Assembly: GCA_049698695.1 (NCBI GenBank)
Contig: JBAVYH010000187.1
Location: forward strand, 1 to 64,000
Reading direction: 5' to 3'
Origin: Bog-375 sp049698695
Lineage (GTDB): Bacteria > Acidobacteriota > Terriglobia > Bryobacterales > Bryobacteraceae
DNA: 64,000 nucleotides
The notes below the pieces were generated by a model. The model made no database searches. It was given only the letters and a program-made list of their open reading frames with translations, and was not told the origin of the DNA. A program made the translations under genes and the position numbers. This document shows, one piece after another, positions 1 to 9,459 of the stretch. How positions within the stretch are numbered: the first letter of the stretch is position 1; every line of letters starts with the position of its first letter.

Positions 1-110
1 CAGAAATCGCCGGCCAGGAGCCTCCAAGTGGCGCATGATCAACGCCGCCAGGGGATAGGTCTGTCTAATTTGGACAGCTCTGGGGCATGCCCGGCCCGCG
101 CCGGCTCCGT

Positions 111-320
111 CTACAGCTCTTCGTAGCACCCCCGGCCGGGAACGCATTCCTCCTTGCCGACCGCCTGGCCGTCCGGGCCCAGGCATTTGAAAGTGTGCTG
201 GCACCAGAAGGCGTAGTCGCCAGAGTGTTGGATGGTAGCATCGAACTCGGCTTCGACGAACATTTCCTTCCAGCGCAGCTTCTCGCAACGCGTGGGGCCA
301 ATCACGGATAATCCTTCCAT
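111..320 (-). CDS. Small Cys-containing hypothetical protein, last gene of the aldehyde oxidoreductase operon
   Basis: Sixty-nine residues, no family recognised. The ATG lies only 3 nt after the stop of the FAD-subunit gene, and a GAGGG ribosome binding site sits inside the end of that gene, so it is very probably translated with the operon. The protein has five cysteines, four of them in the second half (WCQHTFKC and later ECVPGRGC), no signal peptide and no membrane segment. The spacing of the cysteines suggests metal or Fe-S binding, or a role in assembling the enzyme, but this is only inference. Real gene status rests on operon position, the RBS and a composition unlike the random frames around it. 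Confidence 0.6.
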   Translation of the reverse strand: MEGLSVIGPTRCEKLRWKEMFVEAEFDATIQHSGDYAFWCQHTFKCLGPDGQAVGKEECVPGRGCYEEL

Positions 321-323
321 CTT

Positions 324-1301
324 TCACGCCCTCACTTTCGCGGCCGCCAGCAGCGCCCGTTTGACCGCCGTTTTGGCCAGAGTTACTTTGTAGGCATTGT
401 GGCTGAGCGGCTGCGCGCCCTCCACCGCGGCTTTGCCGGCTGCCTCGGCGGTTTCGGCAGTAATGGTCTTGCCGGCCAGCCCTTCGCCGGCCGCCGTGGC
501 TTCCCAAGGCGTGGGCGCCACGTGGCCCAGCACGATCCGCGCCAAGCCCACCACCGGTCCTTTCATGCGGATCGCTACCGCAGCGGCTGCCAGCGGCCAG
601 TCGAGCGCTTCCTTCTGCCGCACTTCGTAGGTCGCCGAATGCGTCGCCGTGGCGGGAACCAGTATTTCCGTGAGGATCTCATCCGGCCGCATGGCGATTT
701 CGCGCGCGCCTTCCTCTTTGGGCGCCACGAAGAAATCCTTCACCGGGATTTCGCGCGTCCCTTTGGCAGAAACCAGCTTCACTTTGGCGCCCAGCGCGAC
801 CAGCGCCGGGCCCAGGCTGGACGCGCTGACGAAGTACGCCGGGCCGCCGCCGAAGATCGCGTGATACTGGTTTTGCCCGTCCACCACCAGCGACTTGCCG
901 TCCTTCATCGCCAGCAGCCCGAAACCCTGCCGGTAATACCAGCAGCGCGGCCGCTGGCAGAGGTCGCCGCCCACGGTCCCCATGTGGCGGATCTGCGGGC
1001 TGGAAATTCCGGCCGCGGCCTCGGCCAGCGCCTGGTACCCGGCGCGCACTTCCGCGCTCCGGGCCAGTTCGTCCATGGTCACGGTGGTGCCGATCCGCAG
1101 GCCCGCCGCCGTTCGCCCTATGCCGCCCAGCTCATGGATCGACTTGATGTTCACCAGCCGCTTGGGCGCTTCGAGTGAATCCTTCATCAGGCTGAGCAGG
1201 TCCGTGCCGCCAGCCAGTACCTCGGCCTCGTTCCAGGAAGCCGCCAGCAGCCCAGTGGCTTCCTTCAGGCTCGCCGGATTCGAGTATTCGAAGGCTTGCA
1301 T
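324..1301 (-). CDS. paoB: Xanthine dehydrogenase-family FAD-binding subunit (PaoB/YagS-like)
   Basis: FAD-carrying subunit of a three-subunit molybdenum hydroxylase; it passes electrons between the Fe-S subunit and the acceptor. The 325 residues fit the family. The FAD-binding motif AGGTDLL is at residues 30-36 and the second one, IRHMGTVGGDL, at about 104-114, followed by the FAD_binding_5/CO_deh_flav_C fold. The region after the second motif reads CQRPRCWYYR, as in PaoB-type subunits, but I count only two cysteines there (about 115 and 120), so the extra 4Fe-4S cluster described for E. coli PaoB may be missing. The start codon overlaps the stop of the molybdopterin subunit gene (TAATG), which indicates translational coupling. 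Confidence 0.9.
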   Translation of the reverse strand: MQAFEYSNPASLKEATGLLAASWNEAEVLAGGTDLLSLMKDSLEAPKRLVNIKSIHELGGIGRTAAGLRIGTTVTMDELARSAEVRAGYQALAEAAAGISSPQIRHMGTVGGDLCQRPRCWYYRQGFGLLAMKDGKSLVVDGQNQYHAIFGGGPAYFVSASSLGPALVALGAKVKLVSAKGTREIPVKDFFVAPKEEGAREIAMRPDEILTEILVPATATHSATYEVRQKEALDWPLAAAAVAIRMKGPVVGLARIVLGHVAPTPWEATAAGEGLAGKTITAETAEAAGKAAVEGAQPLSHNAYKVTLAKTAVKRALLAAAKVRA

Positions 1302-3454
1302 TACACGTTCCTCCCTTCCAGCGTGTCGAGCACGTGATCCGGAGTCATCGGGATATGCGGCACGCGCACGCCGATCGCATTGGCTACCGCGTTGCCCACC
1401 GCCGCGCAGATCGCGATTGCCGGCGGCTCGCCCAGTCCGATTACGCCGCGCTTATCGTTTTCCGGCCGGATGTCCAGGTGTATTTGGATGTCGCCGATAT
1501 CGCCGATGCCGGCCAGCTTGTAAAACTCCATATCGGGGTTCAGCATGGCGCCGGTCTGGTCGTCCATAAAACGGCGCTCGAATAGGGCCGTCGAGATGCC
1601 CATAATGATGCCGCCGTAAATCTGGCTTTCGGCCAGGCGCGGGTTGATGATGAGGCCGCAGTCCTGCACGGCCACGTAGCGGATGATCTTCACGATCCCG
1701 GTTTCGGTATCCACCGAAACCTCGGCCACTTGCACGCCGCCCACGCCGGAGGAAATCAGCTCACGGCTCGGATTGCGTTGATCGTTGATGCCGGTTTCGG
1801 TAATCGCTCCGGCGGCGCCGATCTTCTTGCAGGCCGCGGCCCAGGTCAGGCTCTTGGAAGGGCTACCCTTGACGCGAATGCGGCCGTCGACGGCTTCGAG
1901 TTGATCGGCAGTGGCGCCCAGCGCAGGCGCAACCACGTCCAACAGCTTGGCCAGCGCATTGATGGCCGCCTTGCGGGTGGAAGCGGAAACGCCGCCGACG
2001 GTGGTGGAACCGCCCGATGCATTGTCGGGCGGCAGATCGCTGGAGCCGATGTTCACTTTGAGCGCCGCGATCGGCAGCCCGAGCGATTCGGCCGCCACTT
2101 GGGCGATCACCGTGCGTGTTCCCGTGCCCAGGTCCTGGGTGCCGATATCCACCTGCACGGAGCCATCGGCGTGCAGCGTCACGTCGCAGCGGCTGGTATG
2201 GCCGCCTCCGCCCCACGCGCCGAAACCGAGGCCCATGCCCTGCTTCACCGGCCCTTTGCTTTGGCCGCGCGGCTTCCAGCGCGTCTTCCATTCGGCCATC
2301 TCCGCAGCTTTATCGAACTGGTAGCTGTAGAGTTCCTGGCGCGCTTTGGCGGCATACTGCAGATTGCGTTTAAAGACTTCCAGCGGATCCAGGCCCGCTT
2401 TGGCCGCGAAATCCTCGATGGCGCTGCACGTCAGGTACGAAGCCTGCTGGTTGTTCGGCGCCCGCCAAGCGCGGAACGGACCCGCGTTGATCGAAACCGC
2501 CGTGTGGGCCAGCCGCTTACTGGGGATGTCTTCGACGATATACGGCAGCGGAGGCGAACCACCGCCGGTGAAACCGCCGGTGGCCCAGGAATGCGACTCC
2601 CACGCGGTAATGGTGCCATCCTTGTCGCCGCCGATCTTGATGTCGGCGAAAGCCGAAGGGCGGTTGCCGGCGATGCGCTGGTCAGTCGCCCGGTCGAGAA
2701 ACAGCTTCACCGGCCGCCCACCGGATTTCTGCGAGAGCCGCGCAGCCGCTTCGCCCCAGGAATCGGGCGAGAATTTCGACCCGAAACCGCCGCCGATATA
2801 ATCCATCTTTACCTTGAAGTTAGTGGCCGAAACCTTCAGATTCTGCGAGAGTTGGCCGGCGTAGTGGGTGACGTCCTGGGTGGAGGGCCACACCTGCACC
2901 TGGTCGCCTTGCCAGTGCACGGTTTCGCCGTGGGTTTCCAGGCAGCAGTGCGTCACCACCGGGATGCCGTAGTGGCCTTCGGAAACCACCGCGGCTTGTT
3001 TGAAGGCCGCGTCCGGGTCGCCTTTGAGAATCTCGCCGGCGGCTTTGGCGTGCGTTCCGGCCTTCGCCAGGTCTTCTTCGTTCACCAGGTGCGGCAGCAC
3101 TTCGTATTCCACCCGGATGGCGCCCACCGCATCGCGCGCAATCTCTTCGGTCACGGCGGCCGCCACGGCTACTTCCGCGCCTTGCCACTGAATTTCGGTT
3201 CCCGGGGGAGCCGCTACCAGCACCGCCGTCACCCCTTCCATCTTCTCCGCCGCGCTGGTGTCCACGCTGGTGACGCGGGCGTGCGCATGCGGGCAGGTGA
3301 GGTACACCGCGAAAAGCAGGTCCTTCGGATTCTGGTCGGATGAATAGCGCGCCCGGCCGCTGGCTTTGGCCGGACCGTCCAAACGCTTCGGCGACTGGCC
3401 GATTACCTTACGCGCCTCCATCGGAGGCCAGCTATAGTCGGGCGTGTTACCCAT
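1301..3454 (-). CDS. paoC: Molybdopterin-binding catalytic subunit of an aldehyde/xanthine oxidoreductase (PaoC-like)
   Basis: Large catalytic subunit (717 residues, close to E. coli PaoC) that holds the Mo-cytosine-dinucleotide cofactor and hydroxylates aldehydes or N-heterocycles. The order of domains is the Ald_Xan_dh_C a/b hammerhead (about residues 25-120) and then the MoCo-binding region. GGGFGSKF at 221-228 is the Q/G-loop motif, and GLGEPP near the C-terminus carries the expected catalytic Glu. No signal peptide is seen; a PaoC-like subunit would be exported by hitchhiking on the Tat signal of the 2Fe-2S subunit. It overlaps the upstream gene by 8 bp and the downstream FAD gene by 3 bp. 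The substrate cannot be told from sequence. Confidence 0.93.
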   Translation of the reverse strand: MGNTPDYSWPPMEARKVIGQSPKRLDGPAKASGRARYSSDQNPKDLLFAVYLTCPHAHARVTSVDTSAAEKMEGVTAVLVAAPPGTEIQWQGAEVAVAAAVTEEIARDAVGAIRVEYEVLPHLVNEEDLAKAGTHAKAAGEILKGDPDAAFKQAAVVSEGHYGIPVVTHCCLETHGETVHWQGDQVQVWPSTQDVTHYAGQLSQNLKVSATNFKVKMDYIGGGFGSKFSPDSWGEAAARLSQKSGGRPVKLFLDRATDQRIAGNRPSAFADIKIGGDKDGTITAWESHSWATGGFTGGGSPPLPYIVEDIPSKRLAHTAVSINAGPFRAWRAPNNQQASYLTCSAIEDFAAKAGLDPLEVFKRNLQYAAKARQELYSYQFDKAAEMAEWKTRWKPRGQSKGPVKQGMGLGFGAWGGGGHTSRCDVTLHADGSVQVDIGTQDLGTGTRTVIAQVAAESLGLPIAALKVNIGSSDLPPDNASGGSTTVGGVSASTRKAAINALAKLLDVVAPALGATADQLEAVDGRIRVKGSPSKSLTWAAACKKIGAAGAITETGINDQRNPSRELISSGVGGVQVAEVSVDTETGIVKIIRYVAVQDCGLIINPRLAESQIYGGIIMGISTALFERRFMDDQTGAMLNPDMEFYKLAGIGDIGDIQIHLDIRPENDKRGVIGLGEPPAIAICAAVGNAVANAIGVRVPHIPMTPDHVLDTLEGRNV

Positions 3455-4097
3455 TCTTGCCTCCTTGCGGCTTCAAAGTGCGCGCCGCTTCGAGCACGGC
3501 CGGGCGAACGCCCATATAGGTGCCGCAGCGGCACAGATTGCCGCCCAGTTCGTGTTCGACTTCTTCGAGATTGGGATTGGCATGCTCAGCCAGAAAACCC
3601 TTGACCGCCATCACGAACCCAGCGGTGCAGTACCCGCACTGCTGGGCGTCGTGATTCCAAAACGCGGCCGAAACCGGGTGCAACTTGCCGGGCTCGGCGA
3701 TACCCTCGATGGTTTCGATCGCTTTGCCTTGCGCGTCGATGGCGAGCACGTTGCACGCGTAGACGCTCTTTCCATTCATCAGAACGGTGCAGGCGCCGCA
3801 AACGCCGCGGTCGCAGACGCGCTTGGCGCCGGTCAGATCGAGCCGGTTGCGCATGGCGTCGAGCAGCGTCACCCGCGGTTCCACCGTGAGGTGCACCGGC
3901 TTGCCGTTGATGTTGAGCGTGATGGGGACCGGGCCAGGCCCGACACTGTTGCCAGGCGACGGCGCGGCTTCCGCCGCATTTTCGAGCAGGCCCGCTCCCA
4001 GTGCGCCGCTGCTGATTCCCACGCCCCGGATGAAGCCGCGCCGCGAGTAGCCGGACTTGGCCTGCCGGGAGCGATCAGGGTCTTTCTTGGACCTCAC
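3447..4097 (-). CDS. paoA: 2Fe-2S subunit of the aldehyde oxidoreductase with Tat signal (PaoA/YagT-like)
   Basis: Small electron-transfer subunit with two 2Fe-2S clusters. A Tat signal (SRRGFIRG followed by a Gly/Ala-rich hydrophobic stretch ending in AEAAP) puts the complex in the periplasm. The plant-type cluster motif CDRGVCGAC and the second-cluster motifs CGYC and CRC are all present. There are two possible GTG starts: 4106 lies directly on the Shine-Dalgarno, while 4097 has AGGAAGG 8 nt upstream, so 4097 was chosen. It is the first gene of the operon; its stop overlaps the start of the molybdopterin subunit. No XdhC/PaoD-type maturation gene is visible in this window, although the window ends just past the operon. 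Confidence 0.92.
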   Translation of the reverse strand: MRSKKDPDRSRQAKSGYSRRGFIRGVGISSGALGAGLLENAAEAAPSPGNSVGPGPVPITLNINGKPVHLTVEPRVTLLDAMRNRLDLTGAKRVCDRGVCGACTVLMNGKSVYACNVLAIDAQGKAIETIEGIAEPGKLHPVSAAFWNHDAQQCGYCTAGFVMAVKGFLAEHANPNLEEVEHELGGNLCRCGTYMGVRPAVLEAARTLKPQGGKNG

Positions 4098-4280
4098 CTG
4101 AAACACCTTCCTTTCGTCATCCTCTTTTACGGTTCCGACGTGCTGGATTCGTCAGTCAATATATCAAATGCGGTGCGCAGTGGGGGATCGACCGATGTGA
4201 TCGACAGCACGCCATTCCGCCATCTTACGCGTTGCGGAGCTCACCCGCGTGACCGATATGTAGGAACCTTCGATCGCCCG

Positions 4281-4799
4281 TTACTCGACGATCACGGTCT
4301 TGTCGGCTACCACCGTGACCTTCTTCACCACGGGTGCGCCGCTGGCCGGCTCAATGCGGACTTCGTATTCGCCCGGAGGAAGCAGCAGTCCCTGCGCGGA
4401 GTTGTCAAACTCGTCGTTGTGGCCGTAGTACTTGCCGTTGATATAAACCGCCGCGTATTTGTCGGAGCTGTGCGTGCGGATCCTGCCGAACGGCGGCTTG
4501 GGAACGGGAAGCGCCGTCATCTTTTCCTTCACCACGCTTTTCTTGCCGGCTTCGATGGTTACGTTGGTGACGACCTCCTGGTAGCGCGGGTCAACCAGTT
4601 TCACTTCGTGTTGGCCGGCAGCCACGGTATAGGTTCGGGTCATGCCGAAATTCGCCGCCGGTCCCAGGTACTTGCCGTCCACAAACACGCCGGCGCGGCC
4701 GGGATCGACTTTGACTTTCAGGGTACCGGTCTGTTGCGCGACCAGCGGGAGTGACAATGCGAACAACAGGGAGCAGGTTAATGCAGGAAGAACCTTCAT
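4281..4799 (-). CDS. Exported PEGA-domain protein
   Basis: About 172 residues starting with a signal peptide (KVLPALTCSLLFALSLPLVAQ). It contains two PEGA-like beta modules, each with a short GKY(L/Y)G turn: VDGKYLGPA near residue 45 and INGKYYGHN near 125. PEGA domains are surface or periplasmic beta-sandwiches common in Acidobacteriota and Myxococcota, often of unknown ligand. The start at 4799 was preferred over the ATG at 4817 because GGAG lies 9 nt upstream and the signal peptide then begins properly. It is probably transcribed alone. Confidence 0.8.
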   Translation of the reverse strand: MKVLPALTCSLLFALSLPLVAQQTGTLKVKVDPGRAGVFVDGKYLGPAANFGMTRTYTVAAGQHEVKLVDPRYQEVVTNVTIEAGKKSVVKEKMTALPVPKPPFGRIRTHSSDKYAAVYINGKYYGHNDEFDNSAQGLLLPPGEYEVRIEPASGAPVVKKVTVVADKTVIVE

Positions 4800-4861
4800 C
4801 GCTTTGGTCTCCACCACGCGAGTATATCACCGGCGTTGCGGGGCGGAGATGCGAAACGGGC

Positions 4862-5986
4862 TTACCGCGCCTTTACCGCCAGGAACTCGCGCACGTTCTC
4901 GCGCAGCAGTTGCGGAAAGGTCTTATCTAAGTAGGAGCGGATCGAGACGTAGCACTCGTCGCAGGCGTTGGATCGCGTGAATTCCTCCACCATCCGCTCG
5001 CGGTCCTCAAGCTTGTACCTGCCGAATTGCATCGAGCACGGCTGCAGGGCGCCATCCGCCGTCACCACCAGGAATCGCAGGCCGGCCTTGCAGCCCGGCG
5101 CGCTGGCATGTTCGAAATATCGTCGCGTCGCGGCCAGCGTGGACGGAGCATTGACGATCCAGTTAGTCTCGTCGCGGCGCTGCTCCACGCGGTCCAACTC
5201 GCGGTTCAGGATCTCGAGTTGCTCGGGCGAGCTCAGCAGATAATCGCGGCAGCCTGTGCGCCGCGCCGAGTAGGCGCTGTAGCAGAGGTTGACGCCCCAG
5301 GCGCGGGCTTTGTCAGCGATCGCATTGATCTCGCCCACGTTTTCGCTGGTGATGCACGAATTGAGGACGATGTCGTCGTGCCCCAGCGCGGCCAGCTTCG
5401 GAATCAGGCCCTCCAGGTACGCGTAGAGGCCGGGGTGGACTCGGAACTGGTCGTGGCGCTCGTCGGGGAAATCCAGGCTCACCGAAAACTGGTCAACGCC
5501 CGCGTCGCGCAGCTCCATATAGCGTTGCTCGGTCATCAGCGACCAGTTGGAGACCAGAATTGTGTACGGCAGGCCGCGGCCGCACTGGATGTTGCGCACA
5601 AGTTCGGTCAGGTCCGGCCTCATCAGCGGTTCGCCGCCCGAAACCTGTACCACGCACGGCCGTAGCGCCTCCATGTAGCGGCGATAGTCGGAGGCCCGCA
5701 AGTTGCGCGATTCGTCGCGCGGGCCGCCATGATCGCAATGCTTGCAATAGCAGGTGCAGGCGTCGGTCACCTCGAAAGACACCACCAGCGGATGGTCCGT
5801 CACCCAGTTGCGCGTGCCGCGGCCGATGATCCGGAGCGATTCCGTCACTGGCACTTTGCGCATGGTTTCGTCAGGCGCCTCGCCCGCCGCGCGCAAACTC
5901 GCGCCCCACGCGATCCGCGGCAGTTCTCGAGGGCTGAAGCCATTGTAATCGAATTCACCGCGCGTCAGAATCCCCAGGACCAGCAC
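4862..5986 (-). CDS. Radical SAM protein with SPASM-like C-terminal cysteines
   Basis: 374 residues. The cluster-binding motif is CTCYCKHC (CxxxCxxC, about residues 78-85), SGGEPL follows near 118, and the C-terminal part holds further cysteines (GCKAG, QPCSMQF, CDEC) in the manner of SPASM/twitch domains that bind an auxiliary 4Fe-4S cluster. Such enzymes modify peptides or small molecules by radical chemistry. No precursor peptide or obvious substrate gene lies next to it, so the reaction is unknown. The start is a GTG; an ATG at residue 42 would also leave the whole radical SAM core, so the N-terminus is uncertain. Confidence 0.85.
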   Translation of the reverse strand: MLVLGILTRGEFDYNGFSPRELPRIAWGASLRAAGEAPDETMRKVPVTESLRIIGRGTRNWVTDHPLVVSFEVTDACTCYCKHCDHGGPRDESRNLRASDYRRYMEALRPCVVQVSGGEPLMRPDLTELVRNIQCGRGLPYTILVSNWSLMTEQRYMELRDAGVDQFSVSLDFPDERHDQFRVHPGLYAYLEGLIPKLAALGHDDIVLNSCITSENVGEINAIADKARAWGVNLCYSAYSARRTGCRDYLLSSPEQLEILNRELDRVEQRRDETNWIVNAPSTLAATRRYFEHASAPGCKAGLRFLVVTADGALQPCSMQFGRYKLEDRERMVEEFTRSNACDECYVSIRSYLDKTFPQLLRENVREFLAVKAR

Positions 5987-6252
5987 TGTGCGCCGGGCTG
6001 TAGAGGCCGGGCATGCCGGCCAGCGGCAACTCGCCGCCTTTCCCGGTAAAAAATCCCCTCGGCCAGCGTCTAATATGGGATATGGTCATGCTGTTCGCTT
6101 GCCGCTCGTGATGTCCCAGGACCGGACAGCGCCAAAGTTTTCCGAACCGCCGCGGCTGGTGCTTCGTATCATTCAGGGAAGCATTTGCAGCGGAAAATGT
6201 GATGGCGGCGAAATTGCCGCAACTTAAGCCTATCGAGGTCTCGACTCTAATT

Positions 6253-8211
6253 ATGCTTCGCGTTCAGCCGATCGTTGCTCTCCTTCTTTGCGCCTTCGTA
6301 GCGCTGCCCGGATTTGGGCAAACACAGTCGTTCGCCCAGGATCCCAGACATGGCGTAATCGCCGGCGCGACCAGGCCTTTCCGCGCCCACCCGGTGACCG
6401 GGATTTCTTTTGCCGATTCCCCCCGCATCGACAAGCTGATGCGCGCCGGCTCCATCTACCTGTCGCTGCGCGACGCCATCGCGCTGGCGCTCGAAAACAA
6501 CCTCGATCTCGAATCGAGTCGCTATACGCCCAGGCTGGCCTTGTCGGATCTTCAACGCGCCAGCGCCGGACAGTTGCTGCGCAACTTCTCCACCTCTGCT
6601 ACTCAGGCCCCCAGTTCGGCATCGCTCGGTGTCCTCTCCGGAGCCTCACAGGTCAATTCCGCTGCCACCACCGCCACCAGCAATGCGAACAGCGGCGTGC
6701 TCAGCGGCTTGAGCGTGCAGTTGGCCGGTTCCCCCATTCCCAATACGGACCCCTACTTGTATGTGGCCGGCGGACTCTACCATTCCACCGCCATCGAGAC
6801 TTCCACTGAGTTCACCGGCACCGACTTCTTTGTGCAGCAGTTCAAGAACTTGGTTTACGGCTTCCAGCAAAGCTACTGGACCGGCACCACCGTGACGCTC
6901 GGCATGAGCAGCGTCTTCGGTTCCACCCAGAACGCCCTCACCGCTCTCTACAATCCCATCGACACGGCCCAGGCCTCTCTTACGATTACCCAGAACCTGC
7001 TCAATGGATTCGGCCTGGCAGTGAACAGGCGGTCCTTCCACAAGGCGCAAAACAGTCTGAGGTCGGCTGACCTGACCGTCAAGAACCAGGCCATCGCCAC
7101 CGTGGCCGGCGTGGTGAACCTCTACTGGGCCCTGGTGACTTTCAACGATGAGCTCAAAGTCAGCCAGCAGACCCTTCAGCTCGACACCCAGCTTTACGAA
7201 GACAACCAGAAGCGCGCCGACCTGGGCGCCATCGCGCCCATCGACATCATCGCGGCTGAAGCCGATATGAAAGCCGCCCAGCAGGATGTGGTGCAGCGCC
7301 AATCCCAGGTTCTGCAGCAGGAGATGATTCTCAAGAACTACATTACGCGCAGCGGTCTCGATACTCCGGCCATCGCCATGGCGCGTATCATTCCCACCGA
7401 TCACATCGAGATTCCGGCGCAGGAGGCGGTGATTCCGTGGCAGGACCTCGTCAGCGAGGCCATCGCCCACCGGCCGGAAATCGAGCAAAACCAGATTGCA
7501 CTCGAAAATGCGCGCCTGGACCTGCTCGGCACCAAGAACAATCTGCTGCCGACGCTCTCAGTTTCGGCTAGCTTTGCCAATAACGGTCAAGCCGGCAGCG
7601 TGAACAGCGCCGTCCAGGTGCCGATATTGAACTCCAGCCAGCAGATCATCGGGTACCGGCCGCTGGTCGCCAGCGACGTCAATTCGTTCCTGCTCGGCGG
7701 CTACGGCACCGCTCTTAGCCAGGTCTTCGCCCGCAACTTCCCCAACTACGATGTGGCTTTCACCTTTACCATTCCCATCCGCAATCGCTCCGCCCAGGCC
7801 GACCAGATTACCGCCGAGCTCAGTTACCGGCAGTCGGAAATCCAGGACCACCAGCTTCACAACAGCATCAAGCTGGCGGTGATCAACGACTGGACCATGT
7901 TGAGCAACGCGCGCGCCGCCTACGAGACCAGCGTAGTCGCCCGCAAGCTGCAGGATGAGACGCTGGACGGCACGCGCCGGAAGTACGAACTGGGTACCGC
8001 CACGGTTACGGACGTGGTGATCGCACAGCGCGACGATACCACTCGGCGGCTCTCCGAAGTCGATGCGCTCAACCAGCTCCAGAACGCCCGCACCGCCATG
8101 GATCAAGCGCTGGGGAAGATCCTGGACGACTACGATGTGACCATCGACGAGGTGATGACCGGCCAGGTGGGACGCGAACCCGACTTGCCGGTGGTCACTC
8201 CGAAACCGTAG
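6253..8211 (+). CDS. TolC-family outer membrane protein (long form), copy 1
   Basis: About 652 residues, much longer than typical TolC (430-490). A signal peptide (MLRVQPIVALLLCAFVALPGFG) fixes the start at 6253 rather than at the upstream ATG at 6199. Residues about 45-110 form an N-terminal extension ending in LMRAGSIYLSLRDAIALALE, where the TolC alpha-barrel starts; a Ser/Ala/Gly-rich stretch follows (about 115-165). The OEP repeats with long coiled coils run to the C-terminus (for example RRKYELGTATVTDVVIAQRD). No RND or ABC pump or membrane-fusion protein is nearby. Two related genes lie at 47.9-51.8 kb. It probably forms an outer-membrane channel of unknown partner. Confidence 0.88.
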   Translation: MLRVQPIVALLLCAFVALPGFGQTQSFAQDPRHGVIAGATRPFRAHPVTGISFADSPRIDKLMRAGSIYLSLRDAIALALENNLDLESSRYTPRLALSDLQRASAGQLLRNFSTSATQAPSSASLGVLSGASQVNSAATTATSNANSGVLSGLSVQLAGSPIPNTDPYLYVAGGLYHSTAIETSTEFTGTDFFVQQFKNLVYGFQQSYWTGTTVTLGMSSVFGSTQNALTALYNPIDTAQASLTITQNLLNGFGLAVNRRSFHKAQNSLRSADLTVKNQAIATVAGVVNLYWALVTFNDELKVSQQTLQLDTQLYEDNQKRADLGAIAPIDIIAAEADMKAAQQDVVQRQSQVLQQEMILKNYITRSGLDTPAIAMARIIPTDHIEIPAQEAVIPWQDLVSEAIAHRPEIEQNQIALENARLDLLGTKNNLLPTLSVSASFANNGQAGSVNSAVQVPILNSSQQIIGYRPLVASDVNSFLLGGYGTALSQVFARNFPNYDVAFTFTIPIRNRSAQADQITAELSYRQSEIQDHQLHNSIKLAVINDWTMLSNARAAYETSVVARKLQDETLDGTRRKYELGTATVTDVVIAQRDDTTRRLSEVDALNQLQNARTAMDQALGKILDDYDVTIDEVMTGQVGREPDLPVVTPKP

Positions 8212-8226
8212 CTGCTATCCTGGGGC

Positions 8227-9459
8227 TTGGCCAAAATCTATCCTTTCCAAGCCCTGCGCTACACCGCACAGGCCGGCCCGCTCGCCAGCCTGGTGACACA
8301 GCCGTACGACAAGATTTCGACCACCATGCGGGAGCGCTACCTCTCGCTCAGCCCGTACAACCTGGTGCGGATCATCCTGGGCAAGGCTGAGGGGCCGTCG
8401 GCTACCAAGACCGACGTCTACATGCACGCCGCTGCCTACTTGAACGACTGGATCGCTCGCGGTATCCTGGCGCGCGATCCTGAACCCGCCATCTTCCCCT
8501 ACTTTCAGGACTTCGCCGTACCGGACACCGGCGAGCGCCTGACCCGCAAGGGGTTCATCGCGCTCGGCGCGGTGGAGGACTACTCCGCCGGCGTTGTGCA
8601 TCGTCATGAGCAGACGCTGGCCGGGCCCAAGAAAGACCGCCTGGAACTGCTGCGCCACACGCACGCGCACTGCGGTCAGATTTTCATGCTCTATCCCGAC
8701 CGGGCGGGCGAGATCGACGCGCTGCTGGACGAAACCGCCAAGGGCGCCCCGCTCGCCGAGGTCACCGATGAGTACGGTGCCGGCCACCGCATGTGGCGCA
8801 TAACCAACGCGGCGCGGATCCAGGAACTGATGGCCGACAAGAAGCTGCTCATTGCCGACGGCCATCACCGCTACGAAACCGCCCTCGCCTTCCGCAATGA
8901 AAATCCCCAACTCCCAGGCGCCGGCCGCGTCATGATGACGTTCGTGAACATGTACTCACCGGGGCTGAAGATTCTGGCCACGCACCGGCTCGTCAATGGC
9001 ATTGATCGCAGCCAATTGCCGGAGGACTTCCTGAACCGCGCCGCTGACGACTTCAGCGTCGTCGAGATCGGCTCACTCGAGAGGCTGCGGAGCGCGTTGG
9101 AGCGGGCCGACGGCCCAACTGTCATCGGCGCGGCCATCGGCAGCCGCCTGTTCCTGCTCGAATCGCGCCAACCGGCCGGTGAACTCGACGTGCGAGTGTT
9201 GCACGAGCGCCTGCTTGCCAAAGCGCTGGGCATCGGCGAAGAAGCCGTCCGCGACGAAAAGCACCTTCGCTATATCCGCGGCCTCGACGCGGCCATCGCA
9301 GAAGCGCGCAGCGGCAACGCGCAAATCGCATTCCTGCTGCGCCCCACGTCCGTCCAACAGGTCGCCGATACGTGTTTCTCGGGCGGCGTGATGCCGCAGA
9401 AATCCACTGACTTCTACCCCAAGCTGCTCTCCGGCATGACCATCTACCGGATGGAATAG
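8227..9459 (+). CDS. DUF1015-family protein
   Basis: 410 residues with the diagnostic motif IADGHHRYETAL (about residues 209-220) and the N-terminal QPYDKIS typical of PF06245. The family is widespread and soluble; I recall reports of free-serine kinase activity in some members but cannot confirm that here, so no activity is assigned. It starts with TTG 15 nt after the TolC stop, with TGGGG just upstream, and is probably co-transcribed with TolC copy 1. Its 3' end overlaps the convergent transposase gene by 16 bp. Confidence 0.85.
   Translation: MAKIYPFQALRYTAQAGPLASLVTQPYDKISTTMRERYLSLSPYNLVRIILGKAEGPSATKTDVYMHAAAYLNDWIARGILARDPEPAIFPYFQDFAVPDTGERLTRKGFIALGAVEDYSAGVVHRHEQTLAGPKKDRLELLRHTHAHCGQIFMLYPDRAGEIDALLDETAKGAPLAEVTDEYGAGHRMWRITNAARIQELMADKKLLIADGHHRYETALAFRNENPQLPGAGRVMMTFVNMYSPGLKILATHRLVNGIDRSQLPEDFLNRAADDFSVVEIGSLERLRSALERADGPTVIGAAIGSRLFLLESRQPAGELDVRVLHERLLAKALGIGEEAVRDEKHLRYIRGLDAAIAEARSGNAQIAFLLRPTSVQQVADTCFSGGVMPQKSTDFYPKLLSGMTIYRME

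Noticed and set aside
1..64. Open minus-strand codons (MRHLEAPGRRFL) running off the left edge
   Set aside because: Too short to identify; could be the start of another operon gene, but no support beyond an open frame.
1730..3343. 537-codon plus-strand frame opposite the molybdopterin subunit gene
   Set aside because: Antisense shadow; the minus-strand gene has all its motifs.
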